A program made the translations under genes and the position numbers. A DNA stretch of 46,419 bases, taken from contig JAZNHG010000026.1 of assembly GCA_045576855.1 (NCBI GenBank), positions 1 through 46,419 on the forward strand, in the 5' to 3' direction. Below are positions 24,076-31,452 of this stretch, in pieces (the stretch's first letter is position 1; every line of letters begins with the position of its first letter). This DNA is from Colimorpha sp045576855 (GTDB lineage: Bacteria; Bacteroidota; Bacteroidia; Bacteroidales; P3). The notes under the pieces were generated by a model. It made no database searches and was not told the DNA's origin. It saw nothing but the letters and a program-made list of their open reading frames with translations.

Positions 24076-25212
24076 ATGGAATCGAAGATACAGATGGTCG
24101 ACCTGCGCGGCCAATACCTGAAAATCAAGCCCGATATAGATGCAGCCATCCAGCAGGTAATCGAGAGCAGCGCCTTCATCGGCGGGCCTGCCGTCGGTCG
24201 CTTTGCCGACCATCTGGGCCAATATCTCGATGGCTGCACGGCCGTGACCTGCGCCAACGGCACCGATGCGCTGCAGCTGGCGCTGATGGCGCTCGACCTG
24301 CAGCCGGGCGACGAGGTTATCGTGCCGGACTTCACCTATGTGGCCTCGGCCGAGGTGATAGCGCTGCTGCGGCTGACGCCGGTGCTGGTCGACGTGGACC
24401 CGCACACCTTCAACCTCACGGCCGACGCAGTGGCGCCAGCCATCACCGAACGCACCCGCGCCATCATCCCAGTCCATCTCTTCGGCCAGAGCTGCGACAT
24501 GGAGCCACTCCTGCAGCTGGCCGCCAGCCATCACCTGCACGTGGTGGAGGACAACGCCCAGGCCATCGGCTCCGACTACCGCTTCGGCGACGGCCGCCGG
24601 AGCAAGACCGGCACCATCGGCACCATCGGCTGCACCTCCTTCTTCCCGTCGAAGAATCTGGGCTGCTACGGCGATGGCGGCGCCGTGACCACCACAGACT
24701 CCGCCCTGGCCGAACGGCTGCGCATGCTGGCCAACCACGGCCAACGCGTCAAATACCACCACGACCTGATAGGCTGCAATTCGCGCCTCGACACGCTGCA
24801 GGCCGCCGTGCTGGACGTCAAGCTGAGTCACCTGGACGAATACATACAAGCCCGTCGGCAAGCCGCCTGCCGCTACACCGAACGGCTCGGCACGCTGCCC
24901 GGCCTCAGCTGCCCCGCCGAGTCGGACCGCAGCACCCACGTCTACCACCAGTACACACTCACCGTCCACGACGGCCACCGCGATGCGCTGAAAAGCTGGC
25001 TGGCCGACCACGGCATACCCAGCATGATATACTATCCCCTGCCGCTCCACGAGCAGCAAGCCTTCCGCCACATCAGCCGCCGCGTCGGCCCGCTGACCAA
25101 CGCCACCCGTTGCGCGCAGAGCGTGCTCTCGCTGCCCATGCACACCGAGCTCACGCCAGACACGCAGGACCGCATCTGCGACGCCATCGTCCAATACTAC
25201 AAAACACACTGA
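24076..25212 (+). CDS. wbpE: DegT/DnrJ/EryC1 aminotransferase, WbpE-like (PorR homologue)
   Basis: 378 residues from the ATG of MESKIQMVDLRGQY; a much longer open frame upstream overlaps wbpB and is rejected. PLP-binding landmarks: CANGTDALQLALMAL (about 57-71), VEDNAQAIGSDY, and the Schiff-base lysine in FFPSKNLGCYGDGGA (Lys 193). WbpE aminates C3 of the keto sugar made by WbpB. In Porphyromonas gingivalis the WbpE homologue PorR is needed for A-LPS and for anchoring T9SS cargo. It lies 11 bp after wbpB and 3 bp before wbpD. Confidence 0.88.
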   Translation: MESKIQMVDLRGQYLKIKPDIDAAIQQVIESSAFIGGPAVGRFADHLGQYLDGCTAVTCANGTDALQLALMALDLQPGDEVIVPDFTYVASAEVIALLRLTPVLVDVDPHTFNLTADAVAPAITERTRAIIPVHLFGQSCDMEPLLQLAASHHLHVVEDNAQAIGSDYRFGDGRRSKTGTIGTIGCTSFFPSKNLGCYGDGGAVTTTDSALAERLRMLANHGQRVKYHHDLIGCNSRLDTLQAAVLDVKLSHLDEYIQARRQAACRYTERLGTLPGLSCPAESDRSTHVYHQYTLTVHDGHRDALKSWLADHGIPSMIYYPLPLHEQQAFRHISRRVGPLTNATRCAQSVLSLPMHTELTPDTQDRICDAIVQYYKTH

Positions 25213-25215
25213 CCT

Positions 25216-25782
25216 ATGGAGGAAAAGAAATACTACGTGCACGAATCGTCATACATAGACAACGATGTAGCCATCGGCGAAGGGACCAAGGTGTGGCATT
25301 TCTGCCATGTGCAACGCGGCGCCACCATCGGACGCAACTGCTCGCTTGGCCAGAACGTCAATATCGGCAACAACGTGCGCATCGGCAATGGAGTGCGCAT
25401 ACAGAACAACGTGAGCGTCTACGAAGGGGTGGAGCTGGAGGACAACGTCTTCTGCGGCCCCTCGTGCGTCTTCACCAACGTCACCACTCCGCGCGCCCAC
25501 TTTCCCGTGCATGGCGTATATGCGCGCACCCTCGTCAAGGCGGGGGCCTCGCTGGGAGCCAACAGCACCGTCGTCTGTGGCCACACGGTGGGCCGCAGTG
25601 CCCTGGTGGCCGCCGGGGCCGTGGTCACACGCGACGTGAAAGACTATGCGCTTGTGGCCGGCGTGCCGGCCCGGCAGATTGGCTGGGTGTGCGAATGCGG
25701 CCGACGGCTCGACCACAGCCTGTGCTGTTCCTGCGGTCGTCGGTACGTGGAATCCGACGGTCAACTGCACCCCGCCGACTGA
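25216..25782 (+). CDS. wbpD: Left-handed beta-helix N-acetyltransferase, WbpD-like
   Basis: 188 residues. Hexapeptide repeats run through residues about 10-165 (IGEGTKVWHF, IGRNCSLGQNVNIGNNVRIG, LGANSTVVCGHTVG). His in HFPVHG and the loop VTTPRAHFP fit WbpD/WlbB. The C terminus adds four cysteines (CECG ... CCSCG), probably a zinc knuckle, also seen in some WbpD proteins. It acetylates the 3-amino group to form UDP-GlcNAc3NAcA. It is the last gene of the operon. Confidence 0.87.
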   Translation: MEEKKYYVHESSYIDNDVAIGEGTKVWHFCHVQRGATIGRNCSLGQNVNIGNNVRIGNGVRIQNNVSVYEGVELEDNVFCGPSCVFTNVTTPRAHFPVHGVYARTLVKAGASLGANSTVVCGHTVGRSALVAAGAVVTRDVKDYALVAGVPARQIGWVCECGRRLDHSLCCSCGRRYVESDGQLHPAD

Positions 25783-25783
25783 C

Positions 25784-25838
25784 CATCCTTGCACCAACGA
25801 TGCATCATCCTTGCACCATCCTTGCACCATCCTTGCAT
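25784..25838 (+). repeat. Five tandem 11-bp units after wbpD
   Basis: Units of CATCCTTGCAC start at 25784, 25806, 25817 and 25828 (the last ends in T). A degenerate unit, CAACGATGCAT, fills 25795-25805 in phase. It starts right after the wbpD stop codon. Confidence 0.85.
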
Positions 25839-25863
25839 TTTAACATTTCATGTGCAGGGATGA

Positions 25864-25894
25864 AACGGTCTTTTTCTACCGTTGAAGCCGGCTT
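25864..25894. terminator. Possible hairpins between convergent wbpD and rluD
   Basis: AACGGT (25864-25869) pairs with ACCGTT (25878-25883) around a T-rich loop, and AAGCCGGCTT (25885-25894) is a palindrome followed by A-rich sequence. They could end either convergent transcript; the match to a classical terminator is modest. Confidence 0.35.
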
Positions 25895-25910
25895 AAAATC
25901 ATAAAAAAAG

Positions 25911-26951
25911 TTAAATCTTCTGGCCTGTAGTGTAGGCGCGCCAGCGGTCGAGGCAGGCGGCGAAGTCGGGAGCCAGCGGGCTCTCGAAGTGCAGGTGCTT
26001 CCCCGTGCGCGGATGTTCGAATCCCAGCACCCGGGCATGCAGCGCCTGGCGGGGCAACACCTCGAAGCAATTCTCCACAAACTGCTTGTATCGGCTGAAG
26101 GTGGTACCTTTCAGTATAGCGTCGCCACCGTAGGAAGCATCGCTGAATAGAGGATGGCCTATGTGGCGCATGTGGGCGCGAATTTGGTGGGTGCGGCCGG
26201 TCTCCAGCACGCATTCTATCAGGGTCACATAGCCAAAACGCTCCAGCACATGCCAATGAGTGACGGCGTGCTTGCCGTGCTCGTCGTCGCACACCGCCAT
26301 CGTGCGGCGGTCCTGCGGCGCGCGGGCCAGGTTGCCCGTCACAGTGCCCTCGTCAACGTCGAAATCGCCCCACACCAGCGCATTGTATTTCCGCTCTATC
26401 GTGTGGTCGAAAAACTGCTTGGCCAGCGCCACCTGCGCCTCCTCGTTCTTGGCCACCAGCAGCAGACCGCTGGTGTCCTTGTCAATACGGTGCACCAGAT
26501 AGGGGTACTCCTTGGCCGACAAACGGTCGTCCGGATGGTCCACATGCAGATAGGCCAGCAGGCCGTTCACCAGCGTGCCCGTCCAATTGCCCACCGCTGG
26601 ATGCACCACCAGCCCCGCGGGCTTGTCTATGACCATCACATCGTCGTCCTCATACACGATGTCCAGCTCCATCGGCTCGGGCAGCAACTCGAACTCGTGC
26701 GGCGGCTCGGGCAGCAGTACCGTGACCACGTCGTTGGGCTTCACCTTGTAGTTCGACTTCACAGGCTCGTCGTTCACCCTCACGCATCCGGCCTTGGCTG
26801 CCGCCTGCACCTTGTTGCGCGACACACCCGTCAGGTGCATCTGCAGGTAGCGGTCTATGCGCAGGGCCGTCTGTCCACGGTCCACCGTGAAGTGATGGTG
26901 TTCGTAGAGTTCCTGCTGTTCCTGGTCCAGTTCGAGAGTATCGTCAGTCAT
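25911..26951 (-). CDS. rluD: RluD-family 23S rRNA pseudouridine synthase
   Basis: 346 residues from ATG at 26951; a TTG three codons earlier overlaps the upstream stop and is less likely. An S4 RNA-binding domain (about 25-75; RIDRYLQMHLTGVSRNKVQA) precedes the synthase domain, with HRIDKDTSGLLLVAKN carrying the catalytic Asp 157, followed by LETGRTHQIRAHM and GHPLFSDASYGG. Family members modify U1911/1915/1917 of helix 69 in 23S rRNA. It is the last gene of the miaB operon, 5 bp after the cargo gene. Confidence 0.88.
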   Translation of the reverse strand: MTDDTLELDQEQQELYEHHHFTVDRGQTALRIDRYLQMHLTGVSRNKVQAAAKAGCVRVNDEPVKSNYKVKPNDVVTVLLPEPPHEFELLPEPMELDIVYEDDDVMVIDKPAGLVVHPAVGNWTGTLVNGLLAYLHVDHPDDRLSAKEYPYLVHRIDKDTSGLLLVAKNEEAQVALAKQFFDHTIERKYNALVWGDFDVDEGTVTGNLARAPQDRRTMAVCDDEHGKHAVTHWHVLERFGYVTLIECVLETGRTHQIRAHMRHIGHPLFSDASYGGDAILKGTTFSRYKQFVENCFEVLPRQALHARVLGFEHPRTGKHLHFESPLAPDFAACLDRWRAYTTGQKI

Positions 26952-26956
26952 GGATG

Positions 26957-28801
26957 TCAATGTTTAATGATAACACGCGCCGTGGCAGCCCGACCGTCGG
27001 GCTCGACAGCGCGTAGCAGATACAGACCGCCGGGCAACGACGCCACGTCGAGCGAACGCCCGATGCCGGTGGCCACCGTCCGGCCCTGCACATCGTAGAG
27101 CGCCAACCGCGTATCGACAGCCACCCCGTCTATCTGCAGCCAGTCGCTGGCCGGGTTGGGATACACCGTCGGATGCAGCTCGGCCACCGGCCGTATGCCC
27201 ACTGCCGCAGCCGCACCGAAGCAGGGCCGCAGCATCAGGCTGCCGCTCAGTATGCTCTGTTGCCACTCCGTGCCGGTCAGATACCAGATACGGTCGGCCG
27301 TATTCAGGCTACGGTCGAAGCCTAGATTGATAAAGTCACTGCCCGACTGCTCGAATCCCACGAAGACCTGCCCCTCCACCACCACGGCCTGCTCCAGCAC
27401 ATAGCGGTGGAAACCGCCGAAGGCGGGGAAGCGGCGCTGCTCGTCGCGGTAGAGCAGTTCGCCCGGCTGCCCCTCGGCATCCACGCTCCACACCGACAGA
27501 TAGAAGCCCACCGCCGCGTTGCCGTCGGCCAGCGTGCGGTTGAACCACATGTCCACCGCCGACAAAGTATCCTCGCGTTGCAGGTCGAACCGGTAGGCCA
27601 GATAGAGCGTCGCAGCCGTCGAGGTGAGTCCGTAGCCGTTCTCGGCCGTTCCGTCGTCGTAGGCGAAATAGTCGGCAAAGCGCTGGCAGTAGCGCACCGT
27701 ATCGTTAGCCGGATGGGCATCGCCGGCCGTACCCTCGCGCACCACGTGCTCCACCGTGTATTCGGCCGGGGCCGTCATGGTCGGGAAAGCGTATGTCACC
27801 GCCGGCGTGGCATGCATAGCGGCCGACTGGTATTCGCCCGCCGGAGCATTTTCGAAGCCGCCATCGTAGCGGTGCAACTCGGTGCCCAAGGAATCCATCA
27901 CGCGGTAGCCATACTGCGTGGCCAGCGGCGACGAATAGAGATTGGTGATTTTCATATCCAGCGTCTGGGCCATAGCCGCGGCCGTATATTGCCGATATGG
28001 CATCGCCCTGTAGTCACGCAACAACGAAGGCGCCGGAGCGGCAAAGGCCACATCGCGGAATGCCTCGGCGGCGGCATCGCGTCCACGGTCCACCATCACA
28101 TAGTCCAAGTGCCAGTAGTCGCAGTTGCCCGCCCTACCGGCCTTGGGGGCCGACTCCAGGCTGGCATAGTTGCGGAAGCGGAAGCGGAAAGCGCTGTCGA
28201 ACCATTGCTCGTCGGCAATCGGCATGGCCACATACTGCCAGGCCCGACCGGTCTGCCGCATCAGCGTGTCCACACACACCCCCTCCTGCGACCACACGTT
28301 GACCCACGTGCTGTCGGCCGCACGGAAGAAGTCGAGAAAGAGCGTATCCTGCCCGTTGGGGGTGTCGCCCATGCGCTGCCACATGTTGCCATAGCCGCCG
28401 CCGGGCAGATAATAGAAGCTGAGCACCACCGAGTCGGACGCCGAAAGAGAGTCTATCCGCAACGGAACCGACGTCAGCGTATCGGCCGGAAAGAGCGCGG
28501 TGGAGGCATGGGGATAGAGCTCGCCCAGCCCGTTCATCGCGTCGAGCGTGGCCATGCCCACCGTGGGTGCCAGCGGGCTCACATCGGCGCCCCATGTGGC
28601 TCCACCCTCGGCATGCCACATCAGGGGGCTGATACCGGCGGCGAAATCGTCGAAGAACGGCAGGCCGACGGCAGCAACGCTCGCCTTCACCGGCCTGCGC
28701 TCACCGCCAGGGGCCACCTGCAGCGGCAGCAACACCTCCTGCGCCACCCCCATCCACGGCAGGGCACACAGCAGGAATACTATGAACCGGCGGCTCACCA
28801 T
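26957..28801 (-). CDS. Secreted protein with T9SS type A sorting domain
   Basis: 614 residues. Signal peptide 1-20 (cleavage after GVAQ). Residues about 45-240 look like a jelly-roll domain (FFDDFAAGISPLMWH; YWHLDYVMVD). CARDB/Ig-like sequence (about 270-370) and a second jelly roll (about 375-520) follow. The last 75 residues form a type A C-terminal sorting domain: LHPTVYPNPASDWLQID, RLALYDVQGRTVATG, LPGGLYLLRAVEPDG, ending VIIKH. It should cross the outer membrane through the T9SS and be fixed to the surface after removal of the sorting domain. Function is unknown. It overlaps the PASTA gene by 7 bp, an unusual place for a cargo gene. Confidence 0.8.
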   Translation of the reverse strand: MVSRRFIVFLLCALPWMGVAQEVLLPLQVAPGGERRPVKASVAAVGLPFFDDFAAGISPLMWHAEGGATWGADVSPLAPTVGMATLDAMNGLGELYPHASTALFPADTLTSVPLRIDSLSASDSVVLSFYYLPGGGYGNMWQRMGDTPNGQDTLFLDFFRAADSTWVNVWSQEGVCVDTLMRQTGRAWQYVAMPIADEQWFDSAFRFRFRNYASLESAPKAGRAGNCDYWHLDYVMVDRGRDAAAEAFRDVAFAAPAPSLLRDYRAMPYRQYTAAAMAQTLDMKITNLYSSPLATQYGYRVMDSLGTELHRYDGGFENAPAGEYQSAAMHATPAVTYAFPTMTAPAEYTVEHVVREGTAGDAHPANDTVRYCQRFADYFAYDDGTAENGYGLTSTAATLYLAYRFDLQREDTLSAVDMWFNRTLADGNAAVGFYLSVWSVDAEGQPGELLYRDEQRRFPAFGGFHRYVLEQAVVVEGQVFVGFEQSGSDFINLGFDRSLNTADRIWYLTGTEWQQSILSGSLMLRPCFGAAAAVGIRPVAELHPTVYPNPASDWLQIDGVAVDTRLALYDVQGRTVATGIGRSLDVASLPGGLYLLRAVEPDGRAATARVIIKH

Positions 28802-29679
28802 GCCCAGTCGTCCTTGCTTTCAATCTCCTCTGGCGTCGGGCGTCCGTCGTCGATAAACTCCGGGTCCACAATCTGCGACGAGTCCACTTTGAACTCACGC
28901 ACCATCCGTTCCACCTCGGCAGCATCGGCATCCACATACCACAATTCCACCTCGGTGCCGTAGGGATACTTGGACACACCCGTATAATCCGGCCGCTGCT
29001 GCTGCACCACAGCCTTGGCCTTGTCCTTCACCCCGCCGAAATGTTCGCGTCCTACATTGAGCGACGACGAGAGAATATCGCGGCGGGCCCGGTCGGCCGT
29101 CTTGCCAATGACGAAGGGCACCACACTGCTGCCCGTGCCATCGCCCTTGCCAACCGTCATGTCTATCACCGAGCCGCGGGCTATTTGCTGTCCGGCATAG
29201 ACCACCTTGCCCTTGCACATCTGGTCGATTACATTGTTGCGGTAGGGGTCTTCCACATATTTCAGCCTGCCCACCTGCAGACCGGCCGCCAGCAGTTCGC
29301 TGACCGCCTGGCGCACAGTGAGGCCCGCCAACTCGGGCAGCACGGCGTCCTCGGGGGTATAGGCCGTCATGGTGATATACAATTTGCGGCCACGCTTGAC
29401 CATCGTGCCCCCTTTGGGGTCCTGGGTCAGTATGGTGCCACCCTCCTGCCCGGGGCGAAAGACGGAGTCCAGCACCACCACATCGAGGCCCAGCGAATCG
29501 CCAACCTGCAGCTCGGCGACGTTCTTGCCCACCATGTCGGGCAGCACATATTCCTCTCCCTGACGGGCATAGATGCGGATAAAGAGGAATACCAGCATCA
29601 GCACCACCAGCGACACCGCCAGCATCAGCAGCAGATGCAGCACCCAGGGATAACGTTTGAAAAAGGGTTCTTTTGCCAT
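28795..29679 (-). CDS. Membrane-anchored PASTA-domain protein
   Basis: 294 residues. One transmembrane helix (about 13-35) is followed by three PASTA domains (about 44-110, 111-180, 183-255), each with a VLPDMVGKNVAELQ / LPELAGLTVRQAVSEL / VPFVIGKTADRAR-type start. The tail (260-294) is acidic. There is no kinase or transpeptidase domain. PASTA domains bind uncrosslinked peptidoglycan; stand-alone anchored forms next to rluD are common in Bacteroidota. Periplasmic orientation is expected. Confidence 0.85.
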   Translation of the reverse strand: MAKEPFFKRYPWVLHLLLMLAVSLVVLMLVFLFIRIYARQGEEYVLPDMVGKNVAELQVGDSLGLDVVVLDSVFRPGQEGGTILTQDPKGGTMVKRGRKLYITMTAYTPEDAVLPELAGLTVRQAVSELLAAGLQVGRLKYVEDPYRNNVIDQMCKGKVVYAGQQIARGSVIDMTVGKGDGTGSSVVPFVIGKTADRARRDILSSSLNVGREHFGGVKDKAKAVVQQQRPDYTGVSKYPYGTEVELWYVDADAAEVERMVREFKVDSSQIVDPEFIDDGRPTPEEIESKDDWAW

Positions 29680-29702
29680 AGGGGATATATTTCTCTGAAT
29701 TC

Positions 29703-31055
29703 TTACTTGATGTCACATACCAATTCGCCCAACAAGGTGGCGGCGGTGCAGTCGAGCACACGCACACGGCGGTAGGTGCCCGGCTGGGCAGCGGGGCCGC
29801 CGTCGGCCGGAATGCGGTCGAAGACCAGCACCTTGTTCTGGCTGTTGCGGCCGAAGAATCGCTCCCGCGAGCGGTGGCTTTCGCCCTCCACCAGCACCTC
29901 GTACTCGCGGCCCACCTCCCGGCGGTTGTTCTCCAGGGCTATCTGGCCCTGCAGAGCGATGATTTCGTTCAGCCTGCGCGTCTTCTCCTCGTCGGCTATG
30001 TCGTCGGCCAGGTGGCGCCATGCGTAGGTGCCCTCGCGCAACGAGTACTTGAACATGTAGGCATAGTCGTAGCGCACGCGGCGGAAGAGGTCGAGCGTGG
30101 CCTGGTGGTCGGCCTCGGTCTCGGTGCTGAAGCCCGCTATCACGTCGGTGGTGATGGAGCAGTCGGGCAGCCAGCGCCGTATGGCATCCACACGGTCCAG
30201 GTACCATTCCACGGTGTACTTGCGGTTCATCAGCTTCAGCATGCGGTTGCTGCCGCTCTGCACCGGCAGGTGTATGCAGCGGGCAATATTGTCATGCGAG
30301 GCCATCACCTGGAGCAGACTGTCGCTCAAGTCCTTGGGATGCGAGGTGGCGAAGCGCACGCGCAGCGCGGGATCGACCATCGCCACGCGGTGCATGAGCT
30401 CCGGAAAGTCCACCGTGCCGCCCTCTGCCTGCCAGCAGTAGCTGTTCACATTCTGCCCGAGAAGCGTCACCTCGCGGTAGCCTTGGTCGAAGAGGCGGGC
30501 GGCCTCGTCGACTATGGTCTGCGGGTCGCGGCTGCGTTCGCGACCGCGCGTGTAGGGCACGACGCAGTAGGCGCAGTAGTTCTGGCAGCCGCGCATGATG
30601 CTGATATAGGCCGACACGCCGTTCGATGCCAGGCGCACCGGCTCGATGTCGGCATAGGTCTCGGAGGTGCTGAGCTCCACTTCGGAAGCCTGGCGGCCCT
30701 GGCGCACCTGCTCCAGCAGGGCGGGCAGGCGCCGATAGGCGTCGGGGCCACACACAAACGAGACGTTGTCCTCCTCGGTCATCAGCCTGCTCTGCAGCCG
30801 TTCGGCCATGCATCCCAGGATGCCCACGCGCAGACGGCGCCGACGCGCCTGCAGGGCACGCAGCTCGCGCACGCGGTGGCGCACCCGCTGCTCCGCATTG
30901 TCGCGTATGGCGCAGGTGTTGATCAGCACATAGTCAGCCTCCTCGGCGCTCTCGCACAGCGCATAGCCCGCCTCGCCAAGTATGGCTCCCACCACCTCGC
31001 TGTCGGCGAAATTCATCTGACAACCATAGGTTTCTATATATATCTTCTCGCTCAT
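29703..31055 (-). CDS. miaB: tRNA-2-methylthio-N6-isopentenyladenosine synthase
   Basis: 450 residues from the ATG of MSEKIYIETYGCQMN; a longer frame to 31253 runs through the promoter and repeat and is rejected. The N-terminal UPF0004 domain has cluster ligands Cys 12, 48 and 82; the radical SAM motif GCQNYCAYC gives Cys 157, 161 and 164; a TRAM domain fills the last 65 residues. MiaB adds the 2-methylthio group to i6A37 of tRNAs reading UNN codons. It heads the operon miaB - PASTA - cargo - rluD. Confidence 0.92.
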   Translation of the reverse strand: MSEKIYIETYGCQMNFADSEVVGAILGEAGYALCESAEEADYVLINTCAIRDNAEQRVRHRVRELRALQARRRRLRVGILGCMAERLQSRLMTEEDNVSFVCGPDAYRRLPALLEQVRQGRQASEVELSTSETYADIEPVRLASNGVSAYISIMRGCQNYCAYCVVPYTRGRERSRDPQTIVDEAARLFDQGYREVTLLGQNVNSYCWQAEGGTVDFPELMHRVAMVDPALRVRFATSHPKDLSDSLLQVMASHDNIARCIHLPVQSGSNRMLKLMNRKYTVEWYLDRVDAIRRWLPDCSITTDVIAGFSTETEADHQATLDLFRRVRYDYAYMFKYSLREGTYAWRHLADDIADEEKTRRLNEIIALQGQIALENNRREVGREYEVLVEGESHRSRERFFGRNSQNKVLVFDRIPADGGPAAQPGTYRRVRVLDCTAATLLGELVCDIK

Positions 31056-31074
31056 GACGCCATTATTTAAACTG

Positions 31075-31082
31075 CAAAGATA
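31075..31082 (-). promoter_or_regulatory. -7 box of the miaB operon
   Basis: Minus strand TATCTTTG, 19 bp upstream of the miaB ATG. The -33 position reads TTCT rather than TTTG. The preceding CATGTCGGAAA block is shared with the promoter of the giant cargo gene. Confidence 0.6.
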
Positions 31083-31185
31083 CAACTTTTTTCCGACATG
31101 GGAGAAAAAAAACGCCGTTTCCACCATGCCATGCCCCCGACGGCCGGCCCCGACGGCCGCCGGCAGCCCCTCAAGACCACAAAGC

Positions 31186-31315
31186 GCCCCACCTGTTGCG
31201 ACGCGAAAAAACGCCCTTGTAACCCACTGAACGCCAGACTCCCAACCTATCATCGACTTACCAACGACTTACCAACGACTTACCAACGACTTACCAACAC
31301 CTACTGCGGTAGGTG
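31186..31315 (-). repeat. Intergenic 11-bp-unit element, copy A
   Basis: Read on the minus strand: hairpin CACCTAC-CGCA-GTAGGTG (31315-31298), four exact TTGGTAAGTCG units (31297-31254), 28-nt spacer, GGGTTAC (31225-31219), then GGGCG with a T run and CGCGTCGCAACAGG. It is nearly identical to copy B. It fills much of the 397-bp gap between divergent miaB and the plug gene; the rest of that gap holds the two promoters, a CCCCGACGGCCG direct repeat near 31127-31152 and no visible gene. Confidence 0.9.
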
Positions 31316-31416
31316 TTGATAGGTTGATGGCCAGCCGATTGCAGGCGGAAAACGTGAGGATGGGACCCCGTAGGCCGGGGGCAGTGCGGGCCATGGGCGG
31401 TCGGCGGAAAAAAAGA

Positions 31417-31448
31417 TTTGGCCATGTGGGACAAGTTTTGTATTTTTG
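31417..31448 (+). promoter_or_regulatory. Promoter of the T9SS plug gene (leaderless)
   Basis: TTTG (31417-31420), 20 bp, TATTTTTG (31441-31448), exact consensus. The ATG is only 4 bp beyond the -7 box, so the predicted transcription start is at or next to the start codon. Confidence 0.75.
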
Positions 31449-31452
31449 CAGC

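Noticed and set aside
21943..25782. Reading wbpI-B-E-D as part of a general O-antigen or capsule locus
   Set aside because: No glycosyltransferase, flippase, polymerase or initiating transferase is adjacent, and the genes are tied to porN2 by a 3-bp gap. An O-antigen role cannot be fully excluded.
27407..28963. Long plus-strand open frame opposite the T9SS cargo gene
   Set aside because: Low-complexity His/Arg/Gly shadow of the minus-strand gene, which has a signal peptide and sorting domain.
31056..31253. N-terminal extension of miaB
   Set aside because: It would include the miaB promoter and copy A of the intergenic element; MSEKIYIETYGC is the usual start.
31254..31297. CRISPR-like reading of the 11-bp tandem units
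   Set aside because: Units are too short, have no spacers, and no cas gene is present.
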